Assembly: GCF_016808095.1 (NCBI RefSeq)
Contig: NC_068975.1
Coordinates: forward strand, 35,486,001-35,550,000
Direction of reading: 5' to 3'
DNA from: Vigna angularis
Lineage: Eukaryota; Streptophyta; Magnoliopsida; Fabales; Fabaceae
Length of the DNA stretch: 64,000 bases
The notes beneath the pieces were generated by a model. It was not told where the DNA came from and did no database searches. It was given only the letters and a program-made list of their open reading frames with translations. This document shows positions 1 through 11,351 of this stretch, piece by piece. How positions within the stretch are numbered: position 1 is the first letter of the stretch; every line of letters starts with the position of its first letter. The position numbers were made by a program, and so were the translations under genes.

Positions 1-494
1 TTTATACTTACGTCTATTTTTATTTTTTACTAATATAATAAGATAAATATATTTATATATTAATAATATGTACAATGTTAATATAATAATAATAATTTTT
101 ACTATAAAAATAATTTTATTATTTTACAATTTTATCTTTTAAAGGAGTTCTTTTATTATCTTCAAATTCATCTTTTAATCTAAACTAAATATTGGTAACA
201 ATTAATTAAATATCTATTTCTATATTATTCAAATAATTATATACATTCTTACTATATACTAATTTAATTACTATTATATATCTTACTAATCATAAATATA
301 TTTTAAATTATATATTTAATAAAAATAAATAAATTTTAGAACAAATCGTGCGTTTGTACACGTATCAGACTGTTAAAAGAAAAAAGCAGTTTGGTTCCAC
401 TTCCTCTGCCATTTTCAATGCAAAATGTTCTCTGACTTTTTCTCTTTCTTCGTGAAAACATTCTTAAAGATTTTGAACCTCTCCCTGTCTCTTC
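1..494. other. AT-rich upstream region
   Basis: Strongly AT-rich DNA with no recognisable gene. The last 150 bases become C/T-rich (TCTCTTTC and similar tracts around 435-495), as is usual for a plant 5' leader, so they probably hold the promoter and 5' UTR of the glycosyltransferase gene that follows. No clear TATA box was assigned. Confidence 0.5.
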
Positions 495-1736
495 ATGATT
501 CACGCAATGGGGCAAAGCGCCAAACTCTCCCTGTTCCCCGTTCTTCACCTCAAAAGATCCATGCTTTCTGCACTCTTCTCCCTACCCACTTCATTCTTCG
601 CCTTCCTCCTTCTCCTCCTCCTTTCCTACAACGCTTTCACCATGTTCTCTCTCCATCTGAACTCTCCTCCCCTTCGCTCTCCTCCAAAGCTCCTCAATCT
701 CTCTTCTTCCGCCAATTCACCTCTCTTCAACAACCCCCATTCGCCTCTTCTTCCAAACTCTACCCAAAGCCTTTCCCTTTCCATTCAAAGGCCCAAAAGA
801 GTGAAGAAGCACAAGCGTGGCCTTAGAAGTTTGCGCTCAGAACCTCGCTCCCCCGTTTCACTTTTTCATTCTAGACTCAAAGCATTCTTCAACACTTCTT
901 CTTGCCAGATGAGGTTCTTCATGACTTGGATTTCTCCCTTGAAATCTTTTGGTGAGAGGGAGTTGTTCTCTATAGAGAGCTTGTTCAAGTCTCACCCTGA
1001 TGCTTGTTTGGTCATAGTGTCAAAGTCCCTTGATTCTCACACTGGATCGTCAATTCTGAAACCGTTTGTGAGTAATGGCTTCAGGGTCATGGCCATTGCT
1101 CCAGATTTTGGCTACATATTCAAGGACACACATGCTGAATTATGGTTTAACCGTTTGAAGGAAGGGAATGTGAATCCTGGTGAGGTCTCTTTGGGACAAA
1201 ACCTCTCCAATTTGCTTAGACTTGTTCTGTTGTACAAGTTTGGAGGCACTTACATTGACTTGGATGTCATAGTCTTGAAGAGTTTCTCCAAGCTGAGAAA
1301 CACCATTGGAGCACAGAACTTCGATGTCAGAACCCGCAAGTGGAGCCGCTTGAACAATGCAGTCTTGATATTCGACAAGAAGCACCCTTTGCTTTTCAAG
1401 TTCATCGAGGAGTTTGCACTCACCTTTGATGGGAACAAGTGGGGTCATAATGGTCCTTACCTGATCTCAAGGGTAGTGTCTAGGCTGAATGGGAGACCGG
1501 GTTTCAATTTCACTGTGCTCCCTCCTTCTGCGTTTTATCCTGTGGATTGGAGAGGGATTAGAGGTTTGTTTAGAGATGGGATTCGTTCCAAATGGTTGGT
1601 CAATAAAATGGAACAAATCCGCAAAGAAAGCTTTGCAGTGCACTTGTGGAACAAGCATAGTAGGGAACTTAAAGTAGTTAAGGGAAGCTTTGTGGATAGT
1701 ATAATTTCTAGTTGTTGTATCTTCTGCAACACTTAG
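495..1736 (+). CDS. Alpha-1,4-glycosyltransferase (A4GALT-like, Golgi type II membrane protein)
   Basis: Single-exon gene of 413 aa, usual for plant relatives of lactosylceramide 4-alpha-galactosyltransferase (the At5g01250/At3g09020 group, about 400 aa). Such enzymes transfer a sugar from a nucleotide-sugar in the Golgi; the plant acceptor is not known to me. Visible features are a short basic N-terminus (HLKR, residues 18-21), one hydrophobic anchor at about 25-50 (LLLLLL), a basic Ser/Pro-rich stem to about 130, then the catalytic part. The metal-binding DXD motif reads YIDLDV, with Asp255 and Asp257, inside the sugar-binding region typical of this family (NLLRLVLLYKFGGTYIDLD). The C-terminal half has the family-like GHNGPYLISRV and HLWNKHS segments. 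ATG 495 and ATG 507 are both possible starts; the first gives the longer cytoplasmic tail. Family call is firm, substrate unknown. Confidence 0.88.
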   Translation: MIHAMGQSAKLSLFPVLHLKRSMLSALFSLPTSFFAFLLLLLLSYNAFTMFSLHLNSPPLRSPPKLLNLSSSANSPLFNNPHSPLLPNSTQSLSLSIQRPKRVKKHKRGLRSLRSEPRSPVSLFHSRLKAFFNTSSCQMRFFMTWISPLKSFGERELFSIESLFKSHPDACLVIVSKSLDSHTGSSILKPFVSNGFRVMAIAPDFGYIFKDTHAELWFNRLKEGNVNPGEVSLGQNLSNLLRLVLLYKFGGTYIDLDVIVLKSFSKLRNTIGAQNFDVRTRKWSRLNNAVLIFDKKHPLLFKFIEEFALTFDGNKWGHNGPYLISRVVSRLNGRPGFNFTVLPPSAFYPVDWRGIRGLFRDGIRSKWLVNKMEQIRKESFAVHLWNKHSRELKVVKGSFVDSIISSCCIFCNT

Positions 1737-2856
1737 CTTTGAAGTTTGTAGTTTTTAATTTTGTTATTAAAGATTGTAATTAGTGAATTAGAATAATAGG
1801 TCTTAAATTAAAGAAGTTATAAGCAACGTTTGTGTTGCAAGTGGCTACGGGAGCAGTTGTGTATCTGCTATATATATAAAAAAGAAGAAGAATATATTTG
1901 ATGGCTAGATTGAAAGAGTAAAATAGACTATAAGGGGTTTGGAATTTGGAGCCTTGTATGAACCTTTTTGTTGTATCTGTTTGAAAGATCAGAGAGGAAT
2001 ATGATGCGAAAAAATTCTGACATGTTCCTTAAGAGTAAAATGGTGAAGAGAGTGGCGTGTTTTCCTGTGGTTTGAGATTTCAGTTGACAAGTGAAAAGTA
2101 AAAGTTGATTGATATGAAAGGAATTTTGTCTTGTTTAAGACAATTAAATTCTGAAAGTGATTTCTCAGCTTCCAATCATAATAGGGCACCTACTTCTCTT
2201 GTATCTTCTGTCCCCAGTTTACTCCTTTCATTTTTCTTGTCTTACCTCTTGTGAATATGTTTCGGAAGATCTTTAACAGCTCATTTTTCTTAATCTCTTT
2301 TACAAACGAAATGTTTGACTCACCGATGTTTAGATAAAAGCTGAAAACACGTTTTTAAGAATTCCAATGCATAAACCATGAAACCAGATATGGAGGCTGT
2401 TTTAAGATACTGATCAGACAACTTTGTTGTTATTTCTAAATTTTGAGATCAGTCATGTTAATGGTAAGAAAGAAGAAGGGTGTTTTTCAAGTATTGTACA
2501 GATGATTCACCTACTTTCGGGTGTCAAAGGATTCAATTTAATCACTGTTAGTTCAAACACATACTTCTTGCCTGCTCACATCTTCAGGGGATTGGAAACT
2601 AAGTTTGAAACTTTTTTATAATAATATTGATAATCAGTTTCCACTCCAAAAAAAAAATGTATACTAGAGAATCATGTAAAAATGTGAAGATAAATTCCAC
2701 AGAATAAATGCCTTAATGACTGTAATATATAAATGGAAATAAAACCAACCAGATCTATCTTATTTTAATTGATATTGTTGAATGTGGAGATTTCTTTCTT
2801 AATTGTTCACAATGCGCGGCTAGAAGAGGAAGAGGTCGTTGTTTTTCCTTTATTTG

Positions 2857-2938
<82 letters not shown>

Positions 2939-4461
2939 GTACGGACAATAGTATAGGATACAATTGATATATTAACACATTTATTTTTAAAACAATAGAA
3001 TATGATATATGATATATACATATTAAAAATATTTAAGAGTCTGTAATAATTTTTAACAACATAATAAATATAGGATTGAAGTATATATATTTAAATTGTG
3101 AACATAACAAGTTATAAATTATTCTTATTATAAAAGTATTATTATTTTATAAATTAAATACATTGATGAGTATGATAAATTATTCTAAAATATCACATAC
3201 TCCATTATTCTAAAATATCACATTCGTGTGGGATAAGTACATATAGCACAAAGTTGGATAAGAATATATAACTTAAATGGAAGTTTTTACTATTGAAAAA
3301 CTCATCTACTTTCAAACCTGAATATTAATAGAGAACGCGTAAAAAAAATAATAATTTTTTTTACAAAATTTGTGAAAAAAAAGGAAGATTTTAAAATGTA
3401 GAGACTAAAATAGGATCACAATTAATATTCAATTAATTTTTTTTATATATATTGCACATCTCTATCTATACCTGAGACATAAATAACTTTATTCAATTAA
3501 TGACAAGTTTTGTATAAAGGGAATGAATTTAATAATTTGATGCTTAAATTAGTATTGAACCAAAATTAGTAACCTGAAAAATTATTCTCAGTGCCTTGTC
3601 ATGTCCATAAAGGAATTAGGTTCTGTTGAAGGGTTTATGAACAATCAGAAAGTTGAAATTCTTCTCTTTTTATATTAATCTGAGCAACAGTCATAGATAC
3701 ACAAGCAGAGAGAGAGGGAGAAAAAATAAATAAAACAATGGGCCCATGAATTTAAAGAGAGAGATAAATATTAAATCAAATGATGTATCAACACGTGAAT
3801 TAAGGAATGGTGGCTGAATCTTCTTTATAAAGTATTGAACATTCATAAGTTTAGTATGACAGAGTTCATAGTTAGTTCAGTCAGCAGAGCAGATGTCTGA
3901 TCAAGGTGAATAATTTTCGTATCAAATTTTAGTTGTCTGTTTTTTTGAACTAATTAACTTTTCTTTTTGGTAAATAAGTAAATTTGCTTCCTCCTTCAAT
4001 TTTATTTTCTTTAACTCTGAAATTATTTCATTTCGTCTAAATATTTGAAACCATAGGATGGATTTCAGATATGAAATAATAGTGAAAGTTTAAAAGCTAA
4101 TAAATGGCATTAAATAAATAGAATGGGGAAAGGGATGTAAATATTGACACATAATCCACGTGATGCGAAAGGGACAACACATTTTCCATTATGGCGACAT
4201 GAAACAACGTATGAACTCATTGAACAGAATGTAAAAAATATTTTAATACATATATGAACATTAACATATACTAAACCTTGTACTGGTGCTGGTGGCTTGG
4301 GGGATAACACAGGGTGAATGGAGAGTCTCCCTTGTTTTGTTAGAAAACTTATACCACGTTGTAAAAGCAGAAATGCCCGCTAATACAAAAAACCCAGACG
4401 AGTATAATACTATATTTGGAATAGCTAGGAATTTAGTTTAAGGTTTTGGTGTGACACCAAC
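1737..4461. other. Intergenic region between glycosyltransferase and transporter genes
   Basis: No gene recognised. It holds the 3' flank of the glycosyltransferase, a long (TA)n run, a short direct repeat (ATTATTCTAAAATATCACAT at about 3181 and 3207) and, around 3820-3910, a TATA-like box followed by an ATG with no reading frame of useful length. The end of the region is the 3' flank of the minus-strand transporter gene. Confidence 0.6.
2861..2934. repeat. (TA)n microsatellite
   Basis: An uninterrupted TA dinucleotide run of 74 bases. It produces artificial Ile-Tyr reading frames. Likely polymorphic in length. Confidence 0.97.
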
Positions 4462-6092
4462 TCATGATTTCTGCACCAGACGCTCTACATCTCCCATTTC
4501 CACCTCACTTTCTTGCAAATCATCTGCATCTTTAAACAGTAATTCGATTTCCTCCAATGTCTTTCCTCTTGTCTCTGGAACACAATAATGAACAAAGGCA
4601 ACGGCACAGCACGAAATAACGCCAAAAATAAAGAATGTTCCTGCTACTGTGATTGCGCGAGACACTGAGAGGAAGGACATGGAGATTGCACCGCTGCTGA
4701 CCCTACTTCCCACTGCTCCAAGAGCTGATGCTTGAGCTCTGAGTCTCAGAGGAAATATCTCACTTGACAAGACCCAGCATATGGGGCCAAGTCCTACTGA
4801 GAATGAAGCCACATTTCCACAAACTGCAAGAATTGCTAATGCAATCCCAATTTTCGCATGACTCAGAAAAGCCAGAGATAAACTCAGGCTAAACAAGCTT
4901 ACTGTCATCCCAATTGTGCTGGCGTAGAGCAAAGGCTTTCTCCCCAATTTGTCTATCAGAAATATGGCTATCAAGATGAACAGAGTTTTGGTGAATCCAA
5001 CAGCAACTGTTGCAGCAAGAAGCTCAGAGTTGCCAGTGATCCCGGCGTTCTTGAAAATTGTGGGGCTATAATACACAGTTGTGTCTATGCCTGTTATCTG
5101 CTGGAAACACTGAATTCCACAGCCAGTTATAAGCATTCTTCTAACAGGAGGAGTAGGGCACAATATTTCTTTCCAGACCGCTTTTGATTCGTATTTGTCA
5201 GCACTAACTGACCCAGCAGCAACCAGAATTTCTTGCAACTTTTCTTCAGCCTCCTTCTCACTCTCAGTTATCTTGAACAACACCACTCTAGCTTCTTCAA
5301 CCCTATTCTGCACCACTAGCCATCTAGGGGATTCAGGTATGACAAACAGTGCAAGAGCAATAACAACTGATGGGAGAAGTCCAACGCCAAGCATTATCCT
5401 CCAATTTATATGTGCTGGAAGCCTGGAAAATGCATAGTTTGATATGTAGCCAAGAAGGATTCCAAAATTTATAAATATCTCAGGAAAAGAGGTAAGTGAT
5501 CCTCTGGCAATGGCAGGAGAAATTTCGGCAATATAGACAGGTGCAATCATGACGCCAAAACCTATACCCACCCCAGCCATGAGTCTTCCTATCATCAGTA
5601 CTTTGAAGGACGGAGCAAGAGCCATAACAGCTCCACCTGTTTGGAAGATAACGGCTGCCAAACCAATTGTCCATTTTCGGCCAATGGCATCAGATGTCTT
5701 TCCACCTGCTAAACTACCCAACAATGATATTATGCTCAAAATTCCAACAAGCACTTCTTGCTGAACATCAGATATCTTCAGATCCTCCTGAATGAATATA
5801 ATTGCTCCACTCATAACACCCACATCTGCAAAATGAGAAGCAAAGACAACCAACTAGGCTCTTAGTTTTGGTTCCTATTAATAGTATGAATAAAATAGTT
5901 TATTCATGTAGTCAATATTATAAATAAGGCACAAACCAATGGATTCTCTTCTAATAGTTAGACTAGAATGTAAGTTTTCTGCTTTCAATTGTTAGTGATT
6001 TTCTGACTGTAAAATTGCCCATCATATTCGAGCACACATATCTGCTATCTGATAGTATAAGACTAATCCATCTAGTCATGCACACACAGACG

Positions 6093-6151
<59 letters not shown>

Positions 6152-6732
6152 CTTTAGAAATGGGAATCATAACTCATTCATTTTCCAAATGCTTTTCCTG
6201 AACAGCGTTCTTCCGAGGTCAATTTTCAATTCCTGAATAACGAGCGGCCATGGAAAAAGTTTCCACCCAAAAATACAAAAACTGCTGTTGTGAATTACAC
6301 AAACAGCCCTTGATTTTACATTCATCGCTGTGATGGAAAGTTACCTTATCGAAGTCCTAAAAACAGGTATCAAGTCCCACAAAAGTCGATACTAAATCAA
6401 ATCATTTTTCAGTTTTAGAATTTTTTTTAATTGACACGTATTGGAGAATTTATCGGGCATAAATAAAATACAATAACACGGAATCAAATATTTAGACATA
6501 AAACGAAGATACATAATTAGAATTACCTACCATAGCCAAGAAGCACGGAATTCAGAGAGGCAAAAACGGCACATGCAAAGACATATTTATGGGCCTCGTG
6601 CTTCTTGTTTTGCAGAACTTCATCGTCCTCAACTGGATCAGAGGTCATCTTGGTGTATTTTGTTTTGGTCCCCAACGGAATTTCAGATACCCCATCTCCG
6701 TTCCCGTTTTCCTGGACCCCAGCTAACCCCAT
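4462..6732 (-). CDS. Polyol/sugar proton symporter, PLT4-like (MFS sugar transporter)
   Basis: Two exons, 6732-6531 and 5825-4462, join across a 705-bp GT-AG intron; the split codon gives Asp in LGYD-VGVMSGA. The product is 521 aa, normal for plant polyol transporters (about 500-540 aa). It is expected to have 12 membrane helices and import linear polyols or monosaccharides with protons at the plasma membrane. Family signatures are present: SDAIGRKW after helix 2, PESPRWL at the end of helix 6, QQITGIDTTVYYSP in helix 7, DKLGRKPL in the second half, and VPETRGKTLEEIE at the C-terminal end. The N-terminal GKTKY-type segment and the lone intron right after LLGY resemble Arabidopsis PLT4 (At2g20780) more than PLT5. 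The exon 1 start ATG is followed by a hydrophilic acidic N-terminus. Substrate preference is inferred. Confidence 0.92.
6096..6149. repeat. (TA)n microsatellite in the transporter intron
   Basis: A 54-base AT dinucleotide run, preceded by a short CA-rich stretch, inside the single intron of the polyol transporter gene. Length variation would not alter the protein. Confidence 0.96.
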
Positions 6733-9700
6733 TCTAGTCGTTCTCTAGACTCGCCCCAACCCTTGAATATTCAATAACAATAATAAAAGATAATATACAT
6801 TTGATCCAATAACAATCACCGTTCCCTTTCCTGTAACGTCAGTGGGCTATGTTGAGCTCTTAGATCTGAAATGCGGAAAGCGATAGAATGGAGAAGAAGA
6901 ATTGAGGAAGAGGAACAGGCACCCCTTTGGAAAGATGAGTTTTTTTGAGTTTTGGCCAAACCGTGTGCAAAGAATTACCACATTGTCGTGTGGAGGGTCA
7001 GTGGGGTCAACTCACTTAGACTCTACCTTTCGTTCATTTCAAAGAAACGTATTTTGACGGAAAGAAAAAAACGAAACATGTCTAAGGTTCTGTCCCTGCG
7101 GTTCCTGCTTTTCTCATGACATCGCCTCTCAAATGGAGACACGTCGTCACCCCTTGTTGAATTCCGATTTAGACCTTGTATTTCTGAGCTGTGTTACGAA
7201 GCTTTCACCGTCGGCGAGGGTATTTCCGGAAAGACAACGTTGTTTAGTAAATCATTTTATCCCATTTTTCGTGGGTAATTCAATCAAAATGTATGCAACT
7301 TAGTATTTTTAACCGTGAAATGTATGGAATTTCTTATAGAAGTAAAATATTATTATTATTGTTGAAAAATAGTGCGTATTTCATATAACGAAAACAATAT
7401 CATCAATAAGAAAAACAAGGGAGTAAACAATAAGAATAAAAAACTTACACCAGTAAAACATTAAGAATAACAAGAAAATATTATAATAAATAATAAAAAA
7501 AATTAAATATTGTATCTGATTGTATGAATTATTATGAAAAAAATCAAAGTTATTTATGATAACATGCTAAGATTGGGATTAATAACAAAATTTGAGTTAT
7601 ATAATAAAGTTATCATATATATATATAATTATTCAATATTAAATATATAATAAACAATAATATTTTTTGTATGATTTAAAAAACACATAAATATAAAGTT
7701 TCCAACATATCAACGGAGTATGAAAGTTTCTCTAGCGTAGTATTCTAAAAGGTGATAATTACATTTGCATCTTTTTGAGGTGGTAGATTATTCATTTATA
7801 CATAATAACCAAAAAAAAAAAAAAATTAAACCCTTTAGTCAATAAAACAATCTTCAAAGCCTTGTAGAGTATAAAGTAGGAGCGGGCATCGAGAAAAAAA
7901 GAGATAAAAAATTATATTGGATTTCCCATTTCACCTTGATTATATTTTCTGATAGGATAATTGAATGTGTTTATACACAGGGTCATAATCCTTATATATC
8001 ATTTATTTGATTATTTTTTCTAAAATTCAATATTATTATTTTAATTAATCATTAAATTAAAATATTATATATAATATGTTAATATTTCATAACATATATG
8101 ATTTTAATCATAAATATAATTAGTTAGTTGATTTCAATATTTTGACTAATTACTTTATCACATTTAATTATTTATTATATATATAACTTTATAATGTATT
8201 ATATTTTATGAATGTAAAATTTTCATTATGACTTAAACATATTTAAAATATCTCTTCGATTATTTACATATGGATATGAAACTAAATCAGTTTTTCACTG
8301 CATTAATCACAGTTAAATGTGACAATAATTAGTAATGCTGATATAATCAAATAACATAAATATGTAATAAAATGTATAGCATAAAAATATATAAAGATTA
8401 TTTGTACATGTTTATTTTCAATTAATATTTAAAGTATATCGATGAAATCAATATAATAACGTTAATATACAAACTATGATTTATGAATAATAAACCAAAT
8501 ATTTATAAAACAAGAATATGTCTAAAAGTCAGTGCATCCATACATAAAATAAAAATGACATTCCTCAAATTATAAAATACACGTATGTCCAGCATGTTCA
8601 TGAAAGACCTTAAGAGAAAGTGTCTTGACAAGATAATCTATTATCATGGAGTTTGTCCCTAGGTGTTATATGTCAACGTGTTCCATTTATAATAATTAAA
8701 CCCTTAATGTTTATAAAATGCAATACAATTGATTTATTGTCACAATATAATTTAATTAGCCTTTTCATTCTTTCTACAATGCACAGTCTTGTGACAAAAT
8801 TCATCAACCATATTCTTCGATTTTATAGCTAATATCATGTTACAAATTCTACAATTATAGTAGATAAAATCGTAAAAATTTGCTTAACACTGCATCAAGA
8901 ATTCACACCATCAGCTAACATAAAAATGTAACCTGCAATGAATCTAAGATATGCACCAAATTAATATTTTAAGAAAGTTCTTTTATGAAAAAAAGTTATA
9001 TTATTCCACTAAACATGGTATTTAATCAATAACATCATAATTTTCTCTAGAAAAAAAAAATGTTGTGATATTCAATTTATATTTTAGATGACTTATTATA
9101 ACTAGGATGCGATAAAGTGTAAGTAACTGTAAAACATCACTTGTACGTAATTTACACATACATTACTGTCAAATATATATCAGAGGGTTTATTGTGTTTT
9201 TCTAATAATTTGTTTTACGAATCAAAATCATAGGTTTTTAACGTTTAAAATATTAGAATATACTACTCTTTATATTTGGCATTACTTCCAAATTAAACTT
9301 AAAAAGATATAATAAATGTAAAAATATCATAAAAAGAAATTACGAATCATACATTTCAAACTACCATTCTTATATTTTGAATTACAAGTTCGAAAGTTTT
9401 CTTTAAATCATATGTACTTAAGTTTATATAATTAAAAAGATGTTTACAAATATGAAAAAAACTAATTCATTATATAATCTAAAATATATTATCTCAATAA
9501 AGACTTTGAGATTTAAGAGTAAGAGAAAAGATGAAGCATAAAGGGAATGCATGAAGTGAAAACCTTTAATGGGTTATATCTATGCACCTCCAAATTCACA
9601 AATTTGCCCTTCAGTACAAAAATTGCATTTACCGTGTCATATATATTTATTGTCCCAAATCTTCTTTACTTCTTTGGTAATTATCAACAACAAAATCTCT

Positions 9701-11351
9701 TGACCTTTCAACTGCTTTGTTTCATTCAACTTCATTTTCTTTTTCATTTCATTAGTATGTTTAATGTAGTTAACTAGTTTTGAAATTCGATTTAAAAAAT
9801 TACCGAATTTAAAAAATTATTAAGAAATTCACAAAATTTGGTTAATTTAAAAATTGGATGAATTTCTTAACTAGATTTAAAAATTTGATTAAAGAAGTTT
9901 TCGATTTTCAAAATTCAATTTAAAAAAATCACTCTAATTAAAAAATTTATCAGATTGAAACCTAATTTAAGAAATGACCAAATTTCGAAATATTGTTAAA
10001 AAATTAATCAAATTTTAAAATTCGAATCCCACTTCTCTTGAATTTCAAAATCCAAAAAAATCATACATTCAAATTTTTCGGATGTCAAAAGTGTTTTAAA
10101 GTTATCCCTAATTTCTAAATTCAGTTATCTATTTTTATACTTTTTCAAAATCCGGATAATTGAAATCTGGTTCTCACTGCTTTTATTCACTTTTTTTTAC
10201 TAATTAACATATGTTAAATAATAAAAATAAATAAATTATATAAAAAATATTAGATTAAACTAATATTTCTTGAATTTTAAATTAAAAAAAATGTAATAAA
10301 ACAAATTAAACAAATTTGGAAATCTGGTTAATATATATCAACTCTTGCACATGTTAAAATATATTAAATTTAATTTATTATATTACTATTATGTTTATTA
10401 CTATGATTATTCTTACTATGATTTTTATTTTTTTATTATTATTATGATTATTACTATTATTATTAGTATTTATAATATTGTTGTCATTATTATTATTAAT
10501 ATTATCATTAATAATAATAATAATAATAACAGTAATAGTATTAATATAATAAAAATAATAATAATAAAAAAACGAGATTTACTGTATGTTAATATATGAA
10601 AAAAATTAATATATGTTTTTTTAATTTTTTAAAGTTATTTTTTAGTTTAATTTAATATTTTAATATAATTTAATATATGTTAATATTTTAATATAATTTA
10701 TTAAACTAAAATAAGTAAAAGATTTTAAAAAAAATTAAAAACAAAAAAATTAAAAAATAAAAATAAAATCAATAAAGGGCTAGATTTGAGAATACCAAAT
10801 TTCTGGAAAAAATTATAATTGAATTTTAAAATTTGGTTAATTACTTAATTAAGTTTTGAAATTTAATGATTTTCTTAAACAAATTTAGAAATTCAATAAA
10901 TTCTTAAACTGAATTTCGAAATTCAATATTTTTTAAATTCAGTTAAATGAAGTGTGGTGGGGACTACAAGAAATTGGATTGTAGGTAGCTGGAGTAATTA
11001 TGAGAGAGAAAAAAATTTACTCTTTTTAAAAAGCTAGTTTAAACATTAAAAGAAAATCTTGGAGTTACATAAAGAATGCTTGGAACGTGGGGGTGCAGGG
11101 AGAAAAGTGGAGAGGTGCAGGGAGAAACACTCCCCTTTCCATTCTGCCAGCCCAATGTCAAAGCTCAAAAGGCCCAAGTTTCTAACGCCGTTGCACGTGC
11201 CCAGGTTCGAAGACTGTTTGGGTGGCAAGTTATTATTAATCCATTTTCCGCTCCTTTCTCGTGTTTCTCATATTTCTTCTCTCCGATTCATCGTTATCCT
11301 TGCCACTGAACTCGTTAATCGACTTTTTCGATTTCGCAAAACCCTTCAACG
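6733..11351. other. Intergenic region upstream of transporter and SF3B2-like genes
   Basis: These 4.6 kb separate two divergent genes, so both promoters lie here. The first few hundred bases (to about 7250) are less AT-rich and probably hold the transporter promoter and leader. From 7260 to 9770 the DNA is extremely AT-rich with no recognisable gene. A degenerate repeat array fills about 9780-10950. The last 200 bases (from about 11150) are C/T-rich and probably hold the leader of the SF3B2 gene. Confidence 0.6.
9778..10952. repeat. Degenerate AAATT-type repeats flanking a trinucleotide-rich core
   Basis: Two blocks (about 9780-10030 and 10790-10950) are built from imperfect repeats of the words GAAATT, AAATTTGG and TTAAAAAATT, with irregular spacing of roughly 25-40 bases. 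Between them, about 10376-10571, lies a run of imperfect TTA/ATT and then AAT/ATA trinucleotides. The two blocks could be halves of an old element opened by microsatellite growth. No coding capacity. Confidence 0.55.

Noticed and set aside
425..826. 133-aa frame overlapping the glycosyltransferase
   Set aside because: Lies in another frame over the start of a well-supported gene; composition is that of shifted C/T-rich codons.
2769..2951. Open frame with a long Ile-Tyr run (similar frames at 6015, 62101 and 63622)
   Set aside because: Made entirely by (TA)n microsatellites; no family features.
10345..10599. 84-aa frame rich in Tyr, Ile and Asn
   Set aside because: Product of the trinucleotide-rich core; no coding signal.
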